Origin: an uncultured Roseburia sp.
GTDB taxonomy: Bacteria > Bacillota > Clostridia > Lachnospirales > Lachnospiraceae
Assembly (NCBI GenBank): GCA_934317215.1
Contig: CAKREH010000004.1
Coordinates: 62,001 to 126,000 of the forward strand
Length of the DNA stretch: 64,000 nt
Direction of reading: 5' to 3'
Below the pieces are notes generated by a model that ran no database searches, had not been told where the DNA came from, and worked only from the letters and a program-made list of their open reading frames with translations. The position numbers were made by a program, and so were the translations under genes. This document shows positions 26,726 through 35,476 of the stretch, piece by piece (position 1 is the first letter of the stretch; each line of letters begins with the position of its first letter).

Positions 26726-27742
26726 ATGGCAGTAAGAGTAGCAATCAATGGTTTTGGCCGTATTGGTCGTCTTGCTTTCAGACAGATGTTTGGAGCAGAA
26801 GGATATGAAGTAGTAGCAATCAACGATTTAACAAGTCCTAAAATGTTAGCACACTTGTTAAAATATGATTCATCTCAGGGTAAATATGAGCATGCTGATG
26901 AAGTTTCCAGCACAGATGATTCTATCATCGTTTGCGGTAAAGAGATCAAAATCTACGCATTCCCAGATGCAAACAACTGCCCATGGGGAGATTTAAAAGT
27001 TGACGTTGTATTAGAGTGCTCCGGTTTCTATACAAGCAAAGAAAAAGCACAGGCTCACATCAATGCAGGTGCTAGAAAAGTTGTTATCTCTGCTCCAGCA
27101 GGAAATGACCTTCCTACTATCGTTTACAATACAAACCACGAGACATTAAAAGCTTCTGATACAATCATTTCAGCAGCTTCCTGTACAACAAACTGCTTAG
27201 CACCAATGGCAGATGCATTAAACAAATATGCTCCGATCCAGTCTGGCATCATGGTAACAATCCATGCTTACACAGGTGATCAGATGACTCTTGACGGACC
27301 TCAGAGAAAAGGTGATTTAAGAAGATCCCGTGCAGCAGCAGTTAACATCGTTCCTAACAGCACAGGTGCTGCAAAAGCAATCGGTCTTGTTATCCCAGAG
27401 TTAAACGGTAAATTAATCGGATCTGCTCAGCGTGTACCGACCCCAACAGGTTCTACAACAATCTTAACAGCAGTTGTTAAGAAAGCTGGCGTAACAAAAG
27501 AAGACATCAACGCAGCTATGAAAGCAGCAGCTAACGAGTCCTTCGGTTACAACGAGGATGAGATCGTTTCTTCCGATATCGTAGGAATGAGATATGGTTC
27601 ATTATTCGATGCAACTCAGACAATGGTTAACCAGGTATCTGATGACCAGTACGAAGTTCAGGTTGTTTCATGGTATGACAACGAGAACTCTTACACATCT
27701 CAGATGGTTCGTACAATCAAGTACTTCAGTGAGTTAGCATAA
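26726..27742 (+). CDS. gap: Glyceraldehyde-3-phosphate dehydrogenase
   Basis: Oxidises and phosphorylates glyceraldehyde-3-phosphate with NAD+. A 338-residue protein of usual length with the nucleotide fold INGFGRIGR at the start, catalytic cysteine C153 in AASCTTNCLAP, the substrate-site TGAAKAIG segment and WYDNENSY near the C-terminus. Codon use is biased as expected of a highly expressed gene. First gene of the glycolytic cluster, with its own promoter and a terminator-like hairpin before pgk. Confidence 0.98.
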   Translation: MAVRVAINGFGRIGRLAFRQMFGAEGYEVVAINDLTSPKMLAHLLKYDSSQGKYEHADEVSSTDDSIIVCGKEIKIYAFPDANNCPWGDLKVDVVLECSGFYTSKEKAQAHINAGARKVVISAPAGNDLPTIVYNTNHETLKASDTIISAASCTTNCLAPMADALNKYAPIQSGIMVTIHAYTGDQMTLDGPQRKGDLRRSRAAAVNIVPNSTGAAKAIGLVIPELNGKLIGSAQRVPTPTGSTTILTAVVKKAGVTKEDINAAMKAAANESFGYNEDEIVSSDIVGMRYGSLFDATQTMVNQVSDDQYEVQVVSWYDNENSYTSQMVRTIKYFSELA

Positions 27743-27776
27743 TCGACGGGTTACGATAACTATATGCGACTTTTAG

Positions 27777-27809
27777 CAGGTCCGGTCCTATTGGACCGGG
27801 CCTGTTTTT
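27777..27809 (+). terminator. Terminator/attenuator between gap and pgk
   Basis: CAGGTCCGGTCC (27777-27788) pairs with GGACCGGGCCTG (27793-27804), with one G-U pair and a 4-base loop, followed by five T residues. No obvious promoter lies between it and the pgk ribosome site (AAAGGAGG ending near 27833), so partial read-through probably feeds pgk and keeps gap transcripts in excess. Confidence 0.85.
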
Positions 27810-27842
27810 ATACCTCAATTATATAAAAGGAGGACATATTTT

Positions 27843-29066
27843 ATGTCATTAAACAAAAAATCAGTAGACGACATTAATGTAAAAGGAAGAAGAGTACTTG
27901 TAAGATGTGATTTTAACGTTCCGTTAAAAGAAGGAAAGATCACAGATGAGACTCGTATCAATGCAGCTCTTCCTACCATCCAGAAATTAATCAACGATGG
28001 TGGAAAAGTAATCCTCTGCTCTCATCTTGGAAAAGTAAAGAACGGACCAAACGAGGGTGAGTCTTTAGCTCCTGTAGCTGTAAAACTTTCCGAGAAACTT
28101 GGCAAAGATGTAAAATTCATCTCTGATTACCATGTAACAGGCGAGGAAGCTGCCAAAGCTGTTGCTGAAATGAACGAGGGAGATGTGATCTTATTACAGA
28201 ATACACGTTTCCGTGGCGCTGAGGAGACAAAGAACGGCGAAGAGTTCAGCAAAGAGTTAGCTGATCTTGCAGATGATTATGTATGCGACGCATTCGGTTC
28301 TTCCCACAGAGCACATGCTTCTGTTGCAGGCGTTACAAAATTCATCACTGCAAAGGGTGGTTCTAACGTAGTTGGTTACTTAATGCAGAAAGAGATCGAT
28401 TTCCTTGGAAACGCTGTTGAGAATCCGGTAAGACCATTCGTAGCAATCCTTGGTGGTGCAAAAGTTGCAGATAAATTAAATGTTATCTCTAACTTATTAG
28501 AGAAATGCGATACATTAATCATCGGTGGTGGTATGGCATATACTTTCTTAAAAGCACAGGGATACGAGATCGGTAAATCTTTAGTAGATGATACCAAGAT
28601 CGATTACTGTAAAGAGATGATGGCAAAAGCAGAAAAACTTGGAAAGAAATTACTCCTTCCGGTAGATGCTGTAACCATCGCAGATTTCCCGAACCCGATC
28701 GACGCTCCGGTAGAAGTTACTGTATGTGACGTAAAAGATATGCCGGCTGACAGAGAGGGATGTGATATCGGACCGGAAACTCAGAAATTATATGCTGATG
28801 CAGTTAAGACAGCAAAGACTGTTGTTTGGAATGGACCGATGGGTGTATTCGAGAACCCGACATTAGCAGAAGGTACGATCGCAGTTGCAAAAGCACTTGC
28901 TGAGACAGATGCTACAACGATCATCGGTGGTGGTGATTCCGCAGCAGCTGTTAACCAGTTAGGCTTCGGCGACAAGATGAGCCATATTTCTACCGGTGGT
29001 GGAGCTTCCCTTGAGTTCTTAGAGGGTAAAGAATTACCAGGTGTTATGGCAGCCGACGATAAATAA
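27843..29066 (+). CDS. pgk: Phosphoglycerate kinase
   Basis: Transfers the high-energy phosphate of 1,3-bisphosphoglycerate to ADP. 407 residues, slightly longer than the common 394. Motifs: VLVRCDFNVPL at the substrate domain, CDAFGSSHRAHAS, ILGGAKVADK for nucleotide binding, WNGPMGVFE and GGGDSAAAV with the glycine-rich loop. The last codons and stop (29048-29068) are duplicated at 29111-29131 in the space before tpiA, with an inverted copy between them. Confidence 0.98.
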   Translation: MSLNKKSVDDINVKGRRVLVRCDFNVPLKEGKITDETRINAALPTIQKLINDGGKVILCSHLGKVKNGPNEGESLAPVAVKLSEKLGKDVKFISDYHVTGEEAAKAVAEMNEGDVILLQNTRFRGAEETKNGEEFSKELADLADDYVCDAFGSSHRAHASVAGVTKFITAKGGSNVVGYLMQKEIDFLGNAVENPVRPFVAILGGAKVADKLNVISNLLEKCDTLIIGGGMAYTFLKAQGYEIGKSLVDDTKIDYCKEMMAKAEKLGKKLLLPVDAVTIADFPNPIDAPVEVTVCDVKDMPADREGCDIGPETQKLYADAVKTAKTVVWNGPMGVFENPTLAEGTIAVAKALAETDATTIIGGGDSAAAVNQLGFGDKMSHISTGGGASLEFLEGKELPGVMAADDK

Positions 29067-29131
29067 GAGATTGTCAAAGTGTAAATTCGGCTGCCATAAC
29101 GCCTTGGTGTGGCAGCCGACGATAAATAAGA
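29041..29131 (+). repeat. Duplicated pgk 3' end with inverted copy
   Basis: A 21-base sequence covering the last pgk codons, stop and following bases (29048-29068) recurs exactly at 29111-29131. Between them, TTCGGCTGCCATAACGCC (29086-29103) is an inverted copy of the same region. The middle arm can pair with the upstream copy (about 17 base pairs, one mismatch) or with the downstream copy (10 base pairs), giving two mutually exclusive hairpins before tpiA. Confidence 0.85.
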
Positions 29132-29167
29132 TCAACAAACTTTAAGATGGAAAAAGAGGATAAGATC

Positions 29168-29917
29168 ATGGCAAGAAAGAAAATTGTAGCCGGTAACTGG
29201 AAAATGAACATGACTCCAAGCCAGGCTGTTAAATTAGTAGAGGAATTAAAACCATTAGTGGTAAGCGATGATGTAGAAGTTGTTTACTGTGTACCTGCAA
29301 TCGACATCGTACCTGTTGTTGAGGCTTTAAAAGGAACCAACGTAGCAGTAGGTGCTGAGAACATGTACTATGAGGAGAAAGGTGCTTACACCGGAGAGAT
29401 CGCTCCTGAAATGTTAGTAGACGCAGGCGTAAAATACGTTATCATCGGTCATTCCGAGAGACGTGATTACTTCAAAGAGTGCGACTGCATGTTAAACAAG
29501 AAAGTGAAAAAAGCTTTCGAGCATAACTTAACACCAATCCTTTGCTGTGGTGAGACATTAGAGCAGAGAGAGATGGGAATCACTTTAGACTGGATCCGTA
29601 TGCAGATCAAATCTGACTTAAAAGATGTTACTGCAGAGCAGGTTGCTTCCATGGTAATCGCTTATGAGCCGATCTGGGCTATCGGAACAGGCAAAACTGC
29701 AACCACAGAGCAGGCTGAGGAAGTCTGCAAGGCAATCCGTGACTGCATCAGAGAAGTATATGGTGCTGACACAGCAGAGAAAGTTCGTATTCAGTACGGC
29801 GGATCTGTAAATGCAGGTAATGCAGCAGAACTGTTTGCACAGCCAGACATTGATGGTGGTTTAGTTGGTGGAGCTTCCTTAAAAGCTGATTTCGGAAAAA
29901 TCGTAAACTACAAATAA
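29168..29917 (+). CDS. tpiA: Triosephosphate isomerase
   Basis: Interconverts dihydroxyacetone phosphate and glyceraldehyde-3-phosphate. 249 residues, the standard length. Motifs: AGNWKMNM, catalytic His in IIGHSERR, catalytic Glu in AYEPIWAIGTGKTA, and the GGSV phosphate loop. Start is ATG 29168 with GAGGA 7 bases upstream; ATG 29147 lies before that ribosome site. Confidence 0.98.
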   Translation: MARKKIVAGNWKMNMTPSQAVKLVEELKPLVVSDDVEVVYCVPAIDIVPVVEALKGTNVAVGAENMYYEEKGAYTGEIAPEMLVDAGVKYVIIGHSERRDYFKECDCMLNKKVKKAFEHNLTPILCCGETLEQREMGITLDWIRMQIKSDLKDVTAEQVASMVIAYEPIWAIGTGKTATTEQAEEVCKAIRDCIREVYGADTAEKVRIQYGGSVNAGNAAELFAQPDIDGGLVGGASLKADFGKIVNYK

Positions 29918-29931
29918 ATCATAATCAGGTT

Positions 29932-29977
29932 AAGGGGATTCTATCTGGGAGTGAAAGCAGAAAGAATCCCCTTTTCA
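29932..29977 (+). terminator. Terminator-like hairpin after tpiA
   Basis: AAGGGGATTCT (29932-29942) pairs with AGAATCCCCTT (29963-29973) in a perfect 11-base-pair stem. The tail TTTTC is short, so termination may be partial and gpmI may still be reached from gap-pgk-tpiA. Confidence 0.7.
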
Positions 29978-30004
29978 CTTGATAGTGCGGAAAATGTGAA
30001 ATAT

Positions 30005-31072
30005 ATGAAAAAGAAAATAGCGGGGATCCTGATTTGTGTCCTGATCGTGTTCTGCGGCTGGAATGTGACCGTAAGAGAATTAAATCAGGCAGGAAAAACG
30101 GATCTGGAATATAAAGAAAATAATGCCAATGCAAGGGCACAGAGCTCTGATGGGCAAAATGTCACGCTGGAGGATGTTTTGCAGGAAGCAGAGAACGTTG
30201 TGTATGATAGAGAATCAGATATTGAATCGGAAAATGGGAATATAACAGGTGATTCCGGAAATTCATTGAAGCAAAACGAAAATGCCAATGATGATAAAAA
30301 AACGGATACCGATGACAATATAAAAACAGATTTGACAAATGGTGAAACGGATGTTACGGAAAATACGACCGCAGAGGATATGATAATAAAGGATCAGACG
30401 GCATCAGATGAGACGACGGTAAATGAGACGGCAGCAGCCGAAGCTGAAACAACCGAAGTTGAAACAGCCGAAGATTCTTATAAATATGAAACGGGATATA
30501 TTTTTCTTGGAGACTCCAGATTTTATCTGATGAATGAGGAGTGTAAAATCGAAGATATACCAAATTTTTTTGTGGTATCCTGTCCTGGAATAGGATATGC
30601 ATGGCTGGCGGATACGGCATTTCCAAAAGTACAGTCACTGCAGAGACAGCATACGGAGATCAAAAACTGGGTTGTGATCTGTGGTCTGGGTGTTAACGAC
30701 CTGACATCTGTCCGCTCCTATCTGAATAAATACCGCAGATGGCCGGACAGTTCAAGGCTTTATCTTCTGTCTGTAAATCCGACAAAGACCGGGGCTCCGG
30801 CAAGATGCAGCAACCAGAGGATTGAGGCATTTAATAACCGGATTAAAAAGGTAGAAAACGCTGCATATATTGATTGTTACCGGTATCTGACGAGACTCGG
30901 GTTTGGAACAAAAGGAGACGGACTTCATTATGATGCGGCCACGAACTGGGCAATTTATTCCTATATATTGGAGAAACTTAATAAGGATGCCGGAGGTGAT
31001 CCGGTTACGGAAACGGAATGTCAGGCAAGGGCGAAAAAGTATGAAAAACAGCTGAGCCAGAAAAACTATTGA
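30005..31072 (+). CDS. Membrane-anchored SGNH-hydrolase-like protein
   Basis: About 355 residues. One N-terminal membrane helix (about 5-21, GILICVLIVFCGWNV) is followed by a roughly 130-residue Asp/Glu/Thr/Asn-rich low-complexity linker. The C-terminal domain (about 160-340) has SGNH-like blocks: FLGDSRF (serine), GLGVND (Asn) and KGDGLHYD (Asp/His). This predicts an extracellular esterase or acetyl-xylan-type hydrolase held away from the membrane by the linker. Start is uncertain: ATG 30005 gives a proper signal anchor but a weak ribosome site; GTG 29951 lies inside the upstream hairpin. It interrupts an otherwise conserved glycolytic gene order. Confidence 0.7.
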   Translation: MKKKIAGILICVLIVFCGWNVTVRELNQAGKTDLEYKENNANARAQSSDGQNVTLEDVLQEAENVVYDRESDIESENGNITGDSGNSLKQNENANDDKKTDTDDNIKTDLTNGETDVTENTTAEDMIIKDQTASDETTVNETAAAEAETTEVETAEDSYKYETGYIFLGDSRFYLMNEECKIEDIPNFFVVSCPGIGYAWLADTAFPKVQSLQRQHTEIKNWVVICGLGVNDLTSVRSYLNKYRRWPDSSRLYLLSVNPTKTGAPARCSNQRIEAFNNRIKKVENAAYIDCYRYLTRLGFGTKGDGLHYDAATNWAIYSYILEKLNKDAGGDPVTETECQARAKKYEKQLSQKNY

Positions 31073-31165
31073 AAACAGATGAGGTTATCAGTATAATGAT
31101 TCTGGATTATGAGAATCGTATACTTTTGATAAATGGAAAGAGAATAGAAAGTGAGGAAACAAAAC

Positions 31166-32707
31166 ATGAGTAAGAAACCTACCGTATTAATGATCTTAGA
31201 CGGATTTGGACTGAATGCAAAAACAGAGGGCAATGCCGTAGCACAGGCAAAGACACCGGTGATCGACGGACTTATGAAAGACTATCCGTTTGTAAAAGGA
31301 AATGCAAGCGGTCTTGCAGTTGGTCTTCCTGACGGACAGATGGGTAACTCTGAAGTAGGACATTTAAATATGGGTGCCGGAAGAATCGTATATCAGGAGC
31401 TGACAAGAATCACAAAAGAGATCAATGATGGCGATTTCTTTAAGAATCAGGCATTATTAGATGGTATGGAAAACGTAAAGAAGAACGGTTCCGACCTTCA
31501 TTTATACGGACTGTTATCAAACGGTGGTGTACACAGCCACATCACACACCTTTTCGGACTGCTTGAAATGGCAAAAAAAGAGGGCGTTGAGAATGTATAT
31601 GTACATTGTTTCTTAGACGGACGTGACACTGCTCCGACTTCCGGTAAAGAGTTCATTGAAGAACTGGAAGCTAAGATGAAAGAGATCGGTGTTGGTAAGA
31701 TCGCATCTATTTCTGGACGTTACTACGCAATGGATCGTGATAACAGATGGGACCGCGTGGAGAAAGCATATAAAGTGCTGACCACAGGCGAGGGAGAGGC
31801 TGCTGAGAGCGCAGTAGCAGCTATGGAAGCATCTTATGCAAAAGATGTGACAGATGAGTTCTTCGTTCCAACTGCAATTACAGAGAACGGTAAACCGATC
31901 GCTACGATCAAAGACAACGATACGGTTATTTTCTTTAACTTCCGTCCTGACCGTGCGCGTGAGATCACAAGAACATTCTGCATGGATGATTTTGACGGAT
32001 TTGACCGCGGCGCAAGAAAGAATGTAAAATATATCTGTTTTACTGAATATGATGTGACCATTCCGAACAAGGAAGTTGCATTTAAGAAAGTAGAACTGAA
32101 AAATACATTTGGTGAGTATTTGGCAGCACATAATATGACACAGGCAAGAATCGCTGAGACAGAGAAATATGCACATGTTACCTTCTTCTTCAATGGCGGT
32201 GTGGAAGAGCCAAACAAAGGTGAGGACCGTATCCTTGTAAAATCTCCGAAAGTAGCTACCTACGATTTACAGCCGGAGATGAGTGCACCGGAAGTATGTG
32301 ACAAGTTATGTGCAGCGATCCGTTCTGAGAAATATGATGTCATCATCATCAACTTTGCAAACCCGGATATGGTTGGCCATACCGGAATCTTAGACGCAGC
32401 GATCAAAGCAGTTGAGACAGTAGATACCTGTGTTGGAAAAGCAGTTGAGGCATTAAAGGAAGCAGACGGACAGATGTTCATCTGCGCAGATCACGGAAAC
32501 GCTGAGCAGCTTGTAAACTACGAGACCGGCGAGCCGTTAACATCCCACACAACCAACCCGGTTCCATTTATTCTCGTAAATGCAGATCCTTCCTACACCT
32601 TAAAAGAGGACGGATGCCTTGCTGATATCATTCCGACTATGATCGAGCTGATGGGAATGGAACAGCCGGCAGAGATGACAGGAAAATCTTTACTGATCAA
32701 AAAATAA
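31166..32707 (+). CDS. gpmI: 2,3-bisphosphoglycerate-independent phosphoglycerate mutase
   Basis: Converts 3- to 2-phosphoglycerate via a phosphoserine enzyme with two Mn ions. 513 residues, usual length. The catalytic serine is S62 in MGNSEVGHLNMGAGR, the same number as in the Bacillus enzyme. Metal motifs are LDGFG at the start and ADHGNAE and HTTNPVP near the C-terminus. Start is ATG 31166 behind GAGGAAA; the GTG at 31151 overlaps the ribosome site. A large terminator follows. Confidence 0.97.
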   Translation: MSKKPTVLMILDGFGLNAKTEGNAVAQAKTPVIDGLMKDYPFVKGNASGLAVGLPDGQMGNSEVGHLNMGAGRIVYQELTRITKEINDGDFFKNQALLDGMENVKKNGSDLHLYGLLSNGGVHSHITHLFGLLEMAKKEGVENVYVHCFLDGRDTAPTSGKEFIEELEAKMKEIGVGKIASISGRYYAMDRDNRWDRVEKAYKVLTTGEGEAAESAVAAMEASYAKDVTDEFFVPTAITENGKPIATIKDNDTVIFFNFRPDRAREITRTFCMDDFDGFDRGARKNVKYICFTEYDVTIPNKEVAFKKVELKNTFGEYLAAHNMTQARIAETEKYAHVTFFFNGGVEEPNKGEDRILVKSPKVATYDLQPEMSAPEVCDKLCAAIRSEKYDVIIINFANPDMVGHTGILDAAIKAVETVDTCVGKAVEALKEADGQMFICADHGNAEQLVNYETGEPLTSHTTNPVPFILVNADPSYTLKEDGCLADIIPTMIELMGMEQPAEMTGKSLLIKK

Positions 32708-32738
32708 AAGAGCGATATAATATAGCCGTATAAAAAGA

Positions 32739-32821
32739 TGCCACAGACTGGTATATTTATTTTTGGACAGGCAGGGCAGCTGCTGTCAGAAAGAAATTTA
32801 TCAGTTTGTGGTACTTTTTTT
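32739..32821 (+). terminator. Long branched terminator after gpmI
   Basis: TGCCACAGACTGGTA (32739-32753) pairs with TATCAGTTTGTGGTA (from about 32799) with G-U pairs. An inner hairpin GACAGGCA/TGCTGTC fills the loop, and seven T residues close it (32815-32821). It ends the glycolytic cluster. Confidence 0.75.
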
Positions 32822-33092
32822 GAAAGGAAAAGGATCATTTTCCGGTAAAATTCATGCAGGAAAGAAGCTGAGAAAGTGAGAATAAGAGAATATAAACAAA
32901 AATATAAGTGTAACTTATAATATGATTAAAACTATACAAAAATACTAATAAAAAGAACTGATTTTTCTATATCACATATCGATGTCCATACGGGCAAAAT
33001 CATTGACTTTCCAAAAGACTATGTATTATAATTTTTGAGTAACATCAGAAAATGATATGGTGCTTATAACACCGGAAAAGAGGACAAAGAGG
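32822..33092 (+). promoter_or_regulatory. purC leader region and promoter
   Basis: No gene in this AT-rich stretch. TTGACT (33003-33008), an 18-base spacer and TATAAT (33027-33032) make a strong promoter. The leader of about 55 bases carries AGAGGA (33079-33084) before ATG 33093. I looked for a purine riboswitch upstream and saw none. Confidence 0.75.
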
Positions 33093-33971
33093 ATGAGTAG
33101 CAAAGTATTTCAGCCAATTAAAGAGGGAAAAGTACGTGAAGTATATGATAACGGCGACAGCCTGATCATTGTAGCGACAGACAGAATTTCTGCTTTCGAT
33201 CATATTTTGAAGAACAAAGTCACAAAAAAGGGTGCGATTCTGACTCAGATGTCTAAATTCTGGTTTGATTTAACAAAAGATATCGTTCCAAATCATATGA
33301 TTTCCGTTGATGTAAAAGATATGCCGGAATTTTTCCAGGAGGAGAGATTCGACGGCAACAGCATGATGTGCAAAAAATTAGAGATGCTTCCGATCGAGTG
33401 CATCGTTCGTGGATACATCACAGGAAGCGGCTGGGAGAGTTATAAAGAAAACGGTACTGTATGCGGCATCAAACTGCCGGAGGGATTACAGGAGTCCGAT
33501 AAACTGCCTGAGCCGGTCTTTACACCGAGCACTAAGGCTGAGATCGGTCTGCATGATGAGAATATCTCCTTTGAGCGCTGCAGAGAGATCTTAGAGAAAG
33601 AGTATCCGGGAAAAGGAGCTTCTTACGCAGAACAGATCAAAGATTATACGATCGCATTATATAAAAAATGTGCAGAATATGCACTGACCAAAGGTATCAT
33701 CATTGCAGATACCAAGTTCGAGTTTGGCTTAGATGAGAATGGCAATGTTGTATTAGGTGATGAGATGCTTACACCGGACAGCTCCAGATTCTGGCCGCTG
33801 GAGGGTTACAAACCGGGACAGGGACAGCCTTCTTTTGACAAACAGTTCGTAAGAGACTGGTTAAAAGCAAATCCGGACAGCGACTATCTGTTACCGGATG
33901 ATGTTATCGAAAAGACCGTGAATAAATACAAAGAGGCATATGAGCTTCTGACAGGTAAGAAATTTGCTTAA
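33093..33971 (+). CDS. purC: Phosphoribosylaminoimidazole-succinocarboxamide synthase
   Basis: Joins aspartate to CAIR in purine synthesis. 292 residues, the longer eukaryote-like form rather than the 240-residue type. Motifs: GKVREVYDNGDSLIIVATDR at the ATP domain, RGYITGSGWESY, and IIADTKFEFG with DEMLTPDSSRFWP. Start is ATG 33093 with AGAGGA 8 bases upstream; ATG 33057 lies too close to the promoter and lacks a ribosome site. First of purC-purF-purB. Confidence 0.97.
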   Translation: MSSKVFQPIKEGKVREVYDNGDSLIIVATDRISAFDHILKNKVTKKGAILTQMSKFWFDLTKDIVPNHMISVDVKDMPEFFQEERFDGNSMMCKKLEMLPIECIVRGYITGSGWESYKENGTVCGIKLPEGLQESDKLPEPVFTPSTKAEIGLHDENISFERCREILEKEYPGKGASYAEQIKDYTIALYKKCAEYALTKGIIIADTKFEFGLDENGNVVLGDEMLTPDSSRFWPLEGYKPGQGQPSFDKQFVRDWLKANPDSDYLLPDDVIEKTVNKYKEAYELLTGKKFA

Positions 33972-33984
33972 TGGAGATACATTT

Positions 33985-35448
33985 ATGGACAACAATGGAT
34001 TTGTGAAAGATACACCATGGCAGACGAATGGGGACAGTGGACTGCACGAGGAATGTGGTGTATTCGGAATGTACGACTTTGATGGCGGAGACGTTGCGTC
34101 TACGATCTATTATGGTCTTTTTGCATTGCAGCACCGTGGACAGGAGAGCTGTGGTATTGCAGTCAGTGAGACGAACGGACCAAAGGGAAAAGTGACCTCA
34201 TACAAAGGCATGGGACTTGTCAATGAGGTATTCACACAGGATAATTTAGAGCCTATGCATGGCGATATCGGTGTCGGACATGTCCGTTATTCGACGGCAG
34301 GAGCTTCCACCCGTGAGAATGCACAGCCATTGGTTCTTAATTATGTAAAGGGAACGTTAGCACTCGCACACAATGGAAACCTGATCAATGCAATGGAACT
34401 GCGTAAGGATTTAGAGTATACCGGAGCAATTTTCCAGACGACGATTGATTCTGAGGTCATTGCCTATCACATTGCCCGTGAGCGTTTAAATTCAAACAGT
34501 GTGGAAGAAGCAGTGGGACGTGCCTGCCAGAAAATCAAGGGTGCGTTTGCACTGGTAGTGATGAGTCCGAGAAAATTAGTCGGAGCGCGTGATCCGTACG
34601 GTTTTAAACCGCTCTGTATTGGAAAACGTGACAATGCCTACATTTTGGCATCCGAGACCTGTGCACTTGATACGATCGGTGCGGAGTATGTCCGCGATGT
34701 ACTGCCGGGAGAGATCGTTACGATCACACCGGAGGGCGGCATTCAGTCTGACCTTTCTTTAGCACTGCCAAAAGAAAAAGAGGCGCGCTGTATTTTTGAA
34801 TATATTTACTTTGCAAGACCGGACAGCCATATCGACGGTGTCAGTGTCTATGCATCCAGGATCAAGGCAGGACGTTTCCTCGCCATGGATTCACCGGTGG
34901 ATGCAGATCTTGTTGTCGGTGTTCCGGAGTCCGGAAATGCTGCAGCACTCGGTTATTCCCTGCAGTCGGGGATCCCGTATGGCACTGCGTTTGTGAAAAA
35001 CGGCTATGTCGGAAGAACTTTCATCAAGCCGAAACAGAGCAGCAGAGAGTCCAGCGTGCGTGTAAAATTAAATGTTTTAAAAGAGGCGGTTGATGGAAAA
35101 CGTATCATTATGATCGATGATTCCATTGTCCGCGGTACAACATCAGACCGCATTGTAAAAATGCTGCGTGATGCCGGTGCAACCGAAGTGCATGTAAGGA
35201 TCAGTTCCCCGCCATTTTTATGGCCGTGCTACTTTGGAACAGATATCCCGGAGAGAGAACAGCTCATCGCATACAATCGTTCCATCGAGGATATCCGTAA
35301 GATCATTGGTGCGGATTCCCTTGGATACCTTGGAGTTGAGCGTTTAGAGGAAATGGTCGGCGGATTAAGTATCTGTAAAGGATGCTTTACGGGTACCTAC
35401 CCGATGGAACCGCCAAAAGAGGATATCCGGGGCGATTTTGAGAGATAG
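33985..35448 (+). CDS. purF: Amidophosphoribosyltransferase
   Basis: First committed enzyme of purine synthesis (PRPP + glutamine to phosphoribosylamine). 487 residues. A 23-residue propeptide precedes the catalytic cysteine C24 (HEECGVFG), exposed by self-cleavage in the Bacillus-type enzyme. The PRPP loop is MIDDSIVRGTTSDR. Cysteines in EARCIFEY, FLWPCYFG and GLSICKGC match the four iron-sulfur ligands of that oxygen-labile type. Start is ATG 33985 with GGAGA 7 bases upstream. Confidence 0.97.
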   Translation: MDNNGFVKDTPWQTNGDSGLHEECGVFGMYDFDGGDVASTIYYGLFALQHRGQESCGIAVSETNGPKGKVTSYKGMGLVNEVFTQDNLEPMHGDIGVGHVRYSTAGASTRENAQPLVLNYVKGTLALAHNGNLINAMELRKDLEYTGAIFQTTIDSEVIAYHIARERLNSNSVEEAVGRACQKIKGAFALVVMSPRKLVGARDPYGFKPLCIGKRDNAYILASETCALDTIGAEYVRDVLPGEIVTITPEGGIQSDLSLALPKEKEARCIFEYIYFARPDSHIDGVSVYASRIKAGRFLAMDSPVDADLVVGVPESGNAAALGYSLQSGIPYGTAFVKNGYVGRTFIKPKQSSRESSVRVKLNVLKEAVDGKRIIMIDDSIVRGTTSDRIVKMLRDAGATEVHVRISSPPFLWPCYFGTDIPEREQLIAYNRSIEDIRKIIGADSLGYLGVERLEEMVGGLSICKGCFTGTYPMEPPKEDIRGDFER

Positions 35449-35476
35449 ATAATAACAAATGTTAAGGAGAACAGAA

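Noticed and set aside
32822..33092. Purine riboswitch before purC
   Set aside because: The region upstream of the strong promoter is plain AT-rich DNA and the leader is too short.
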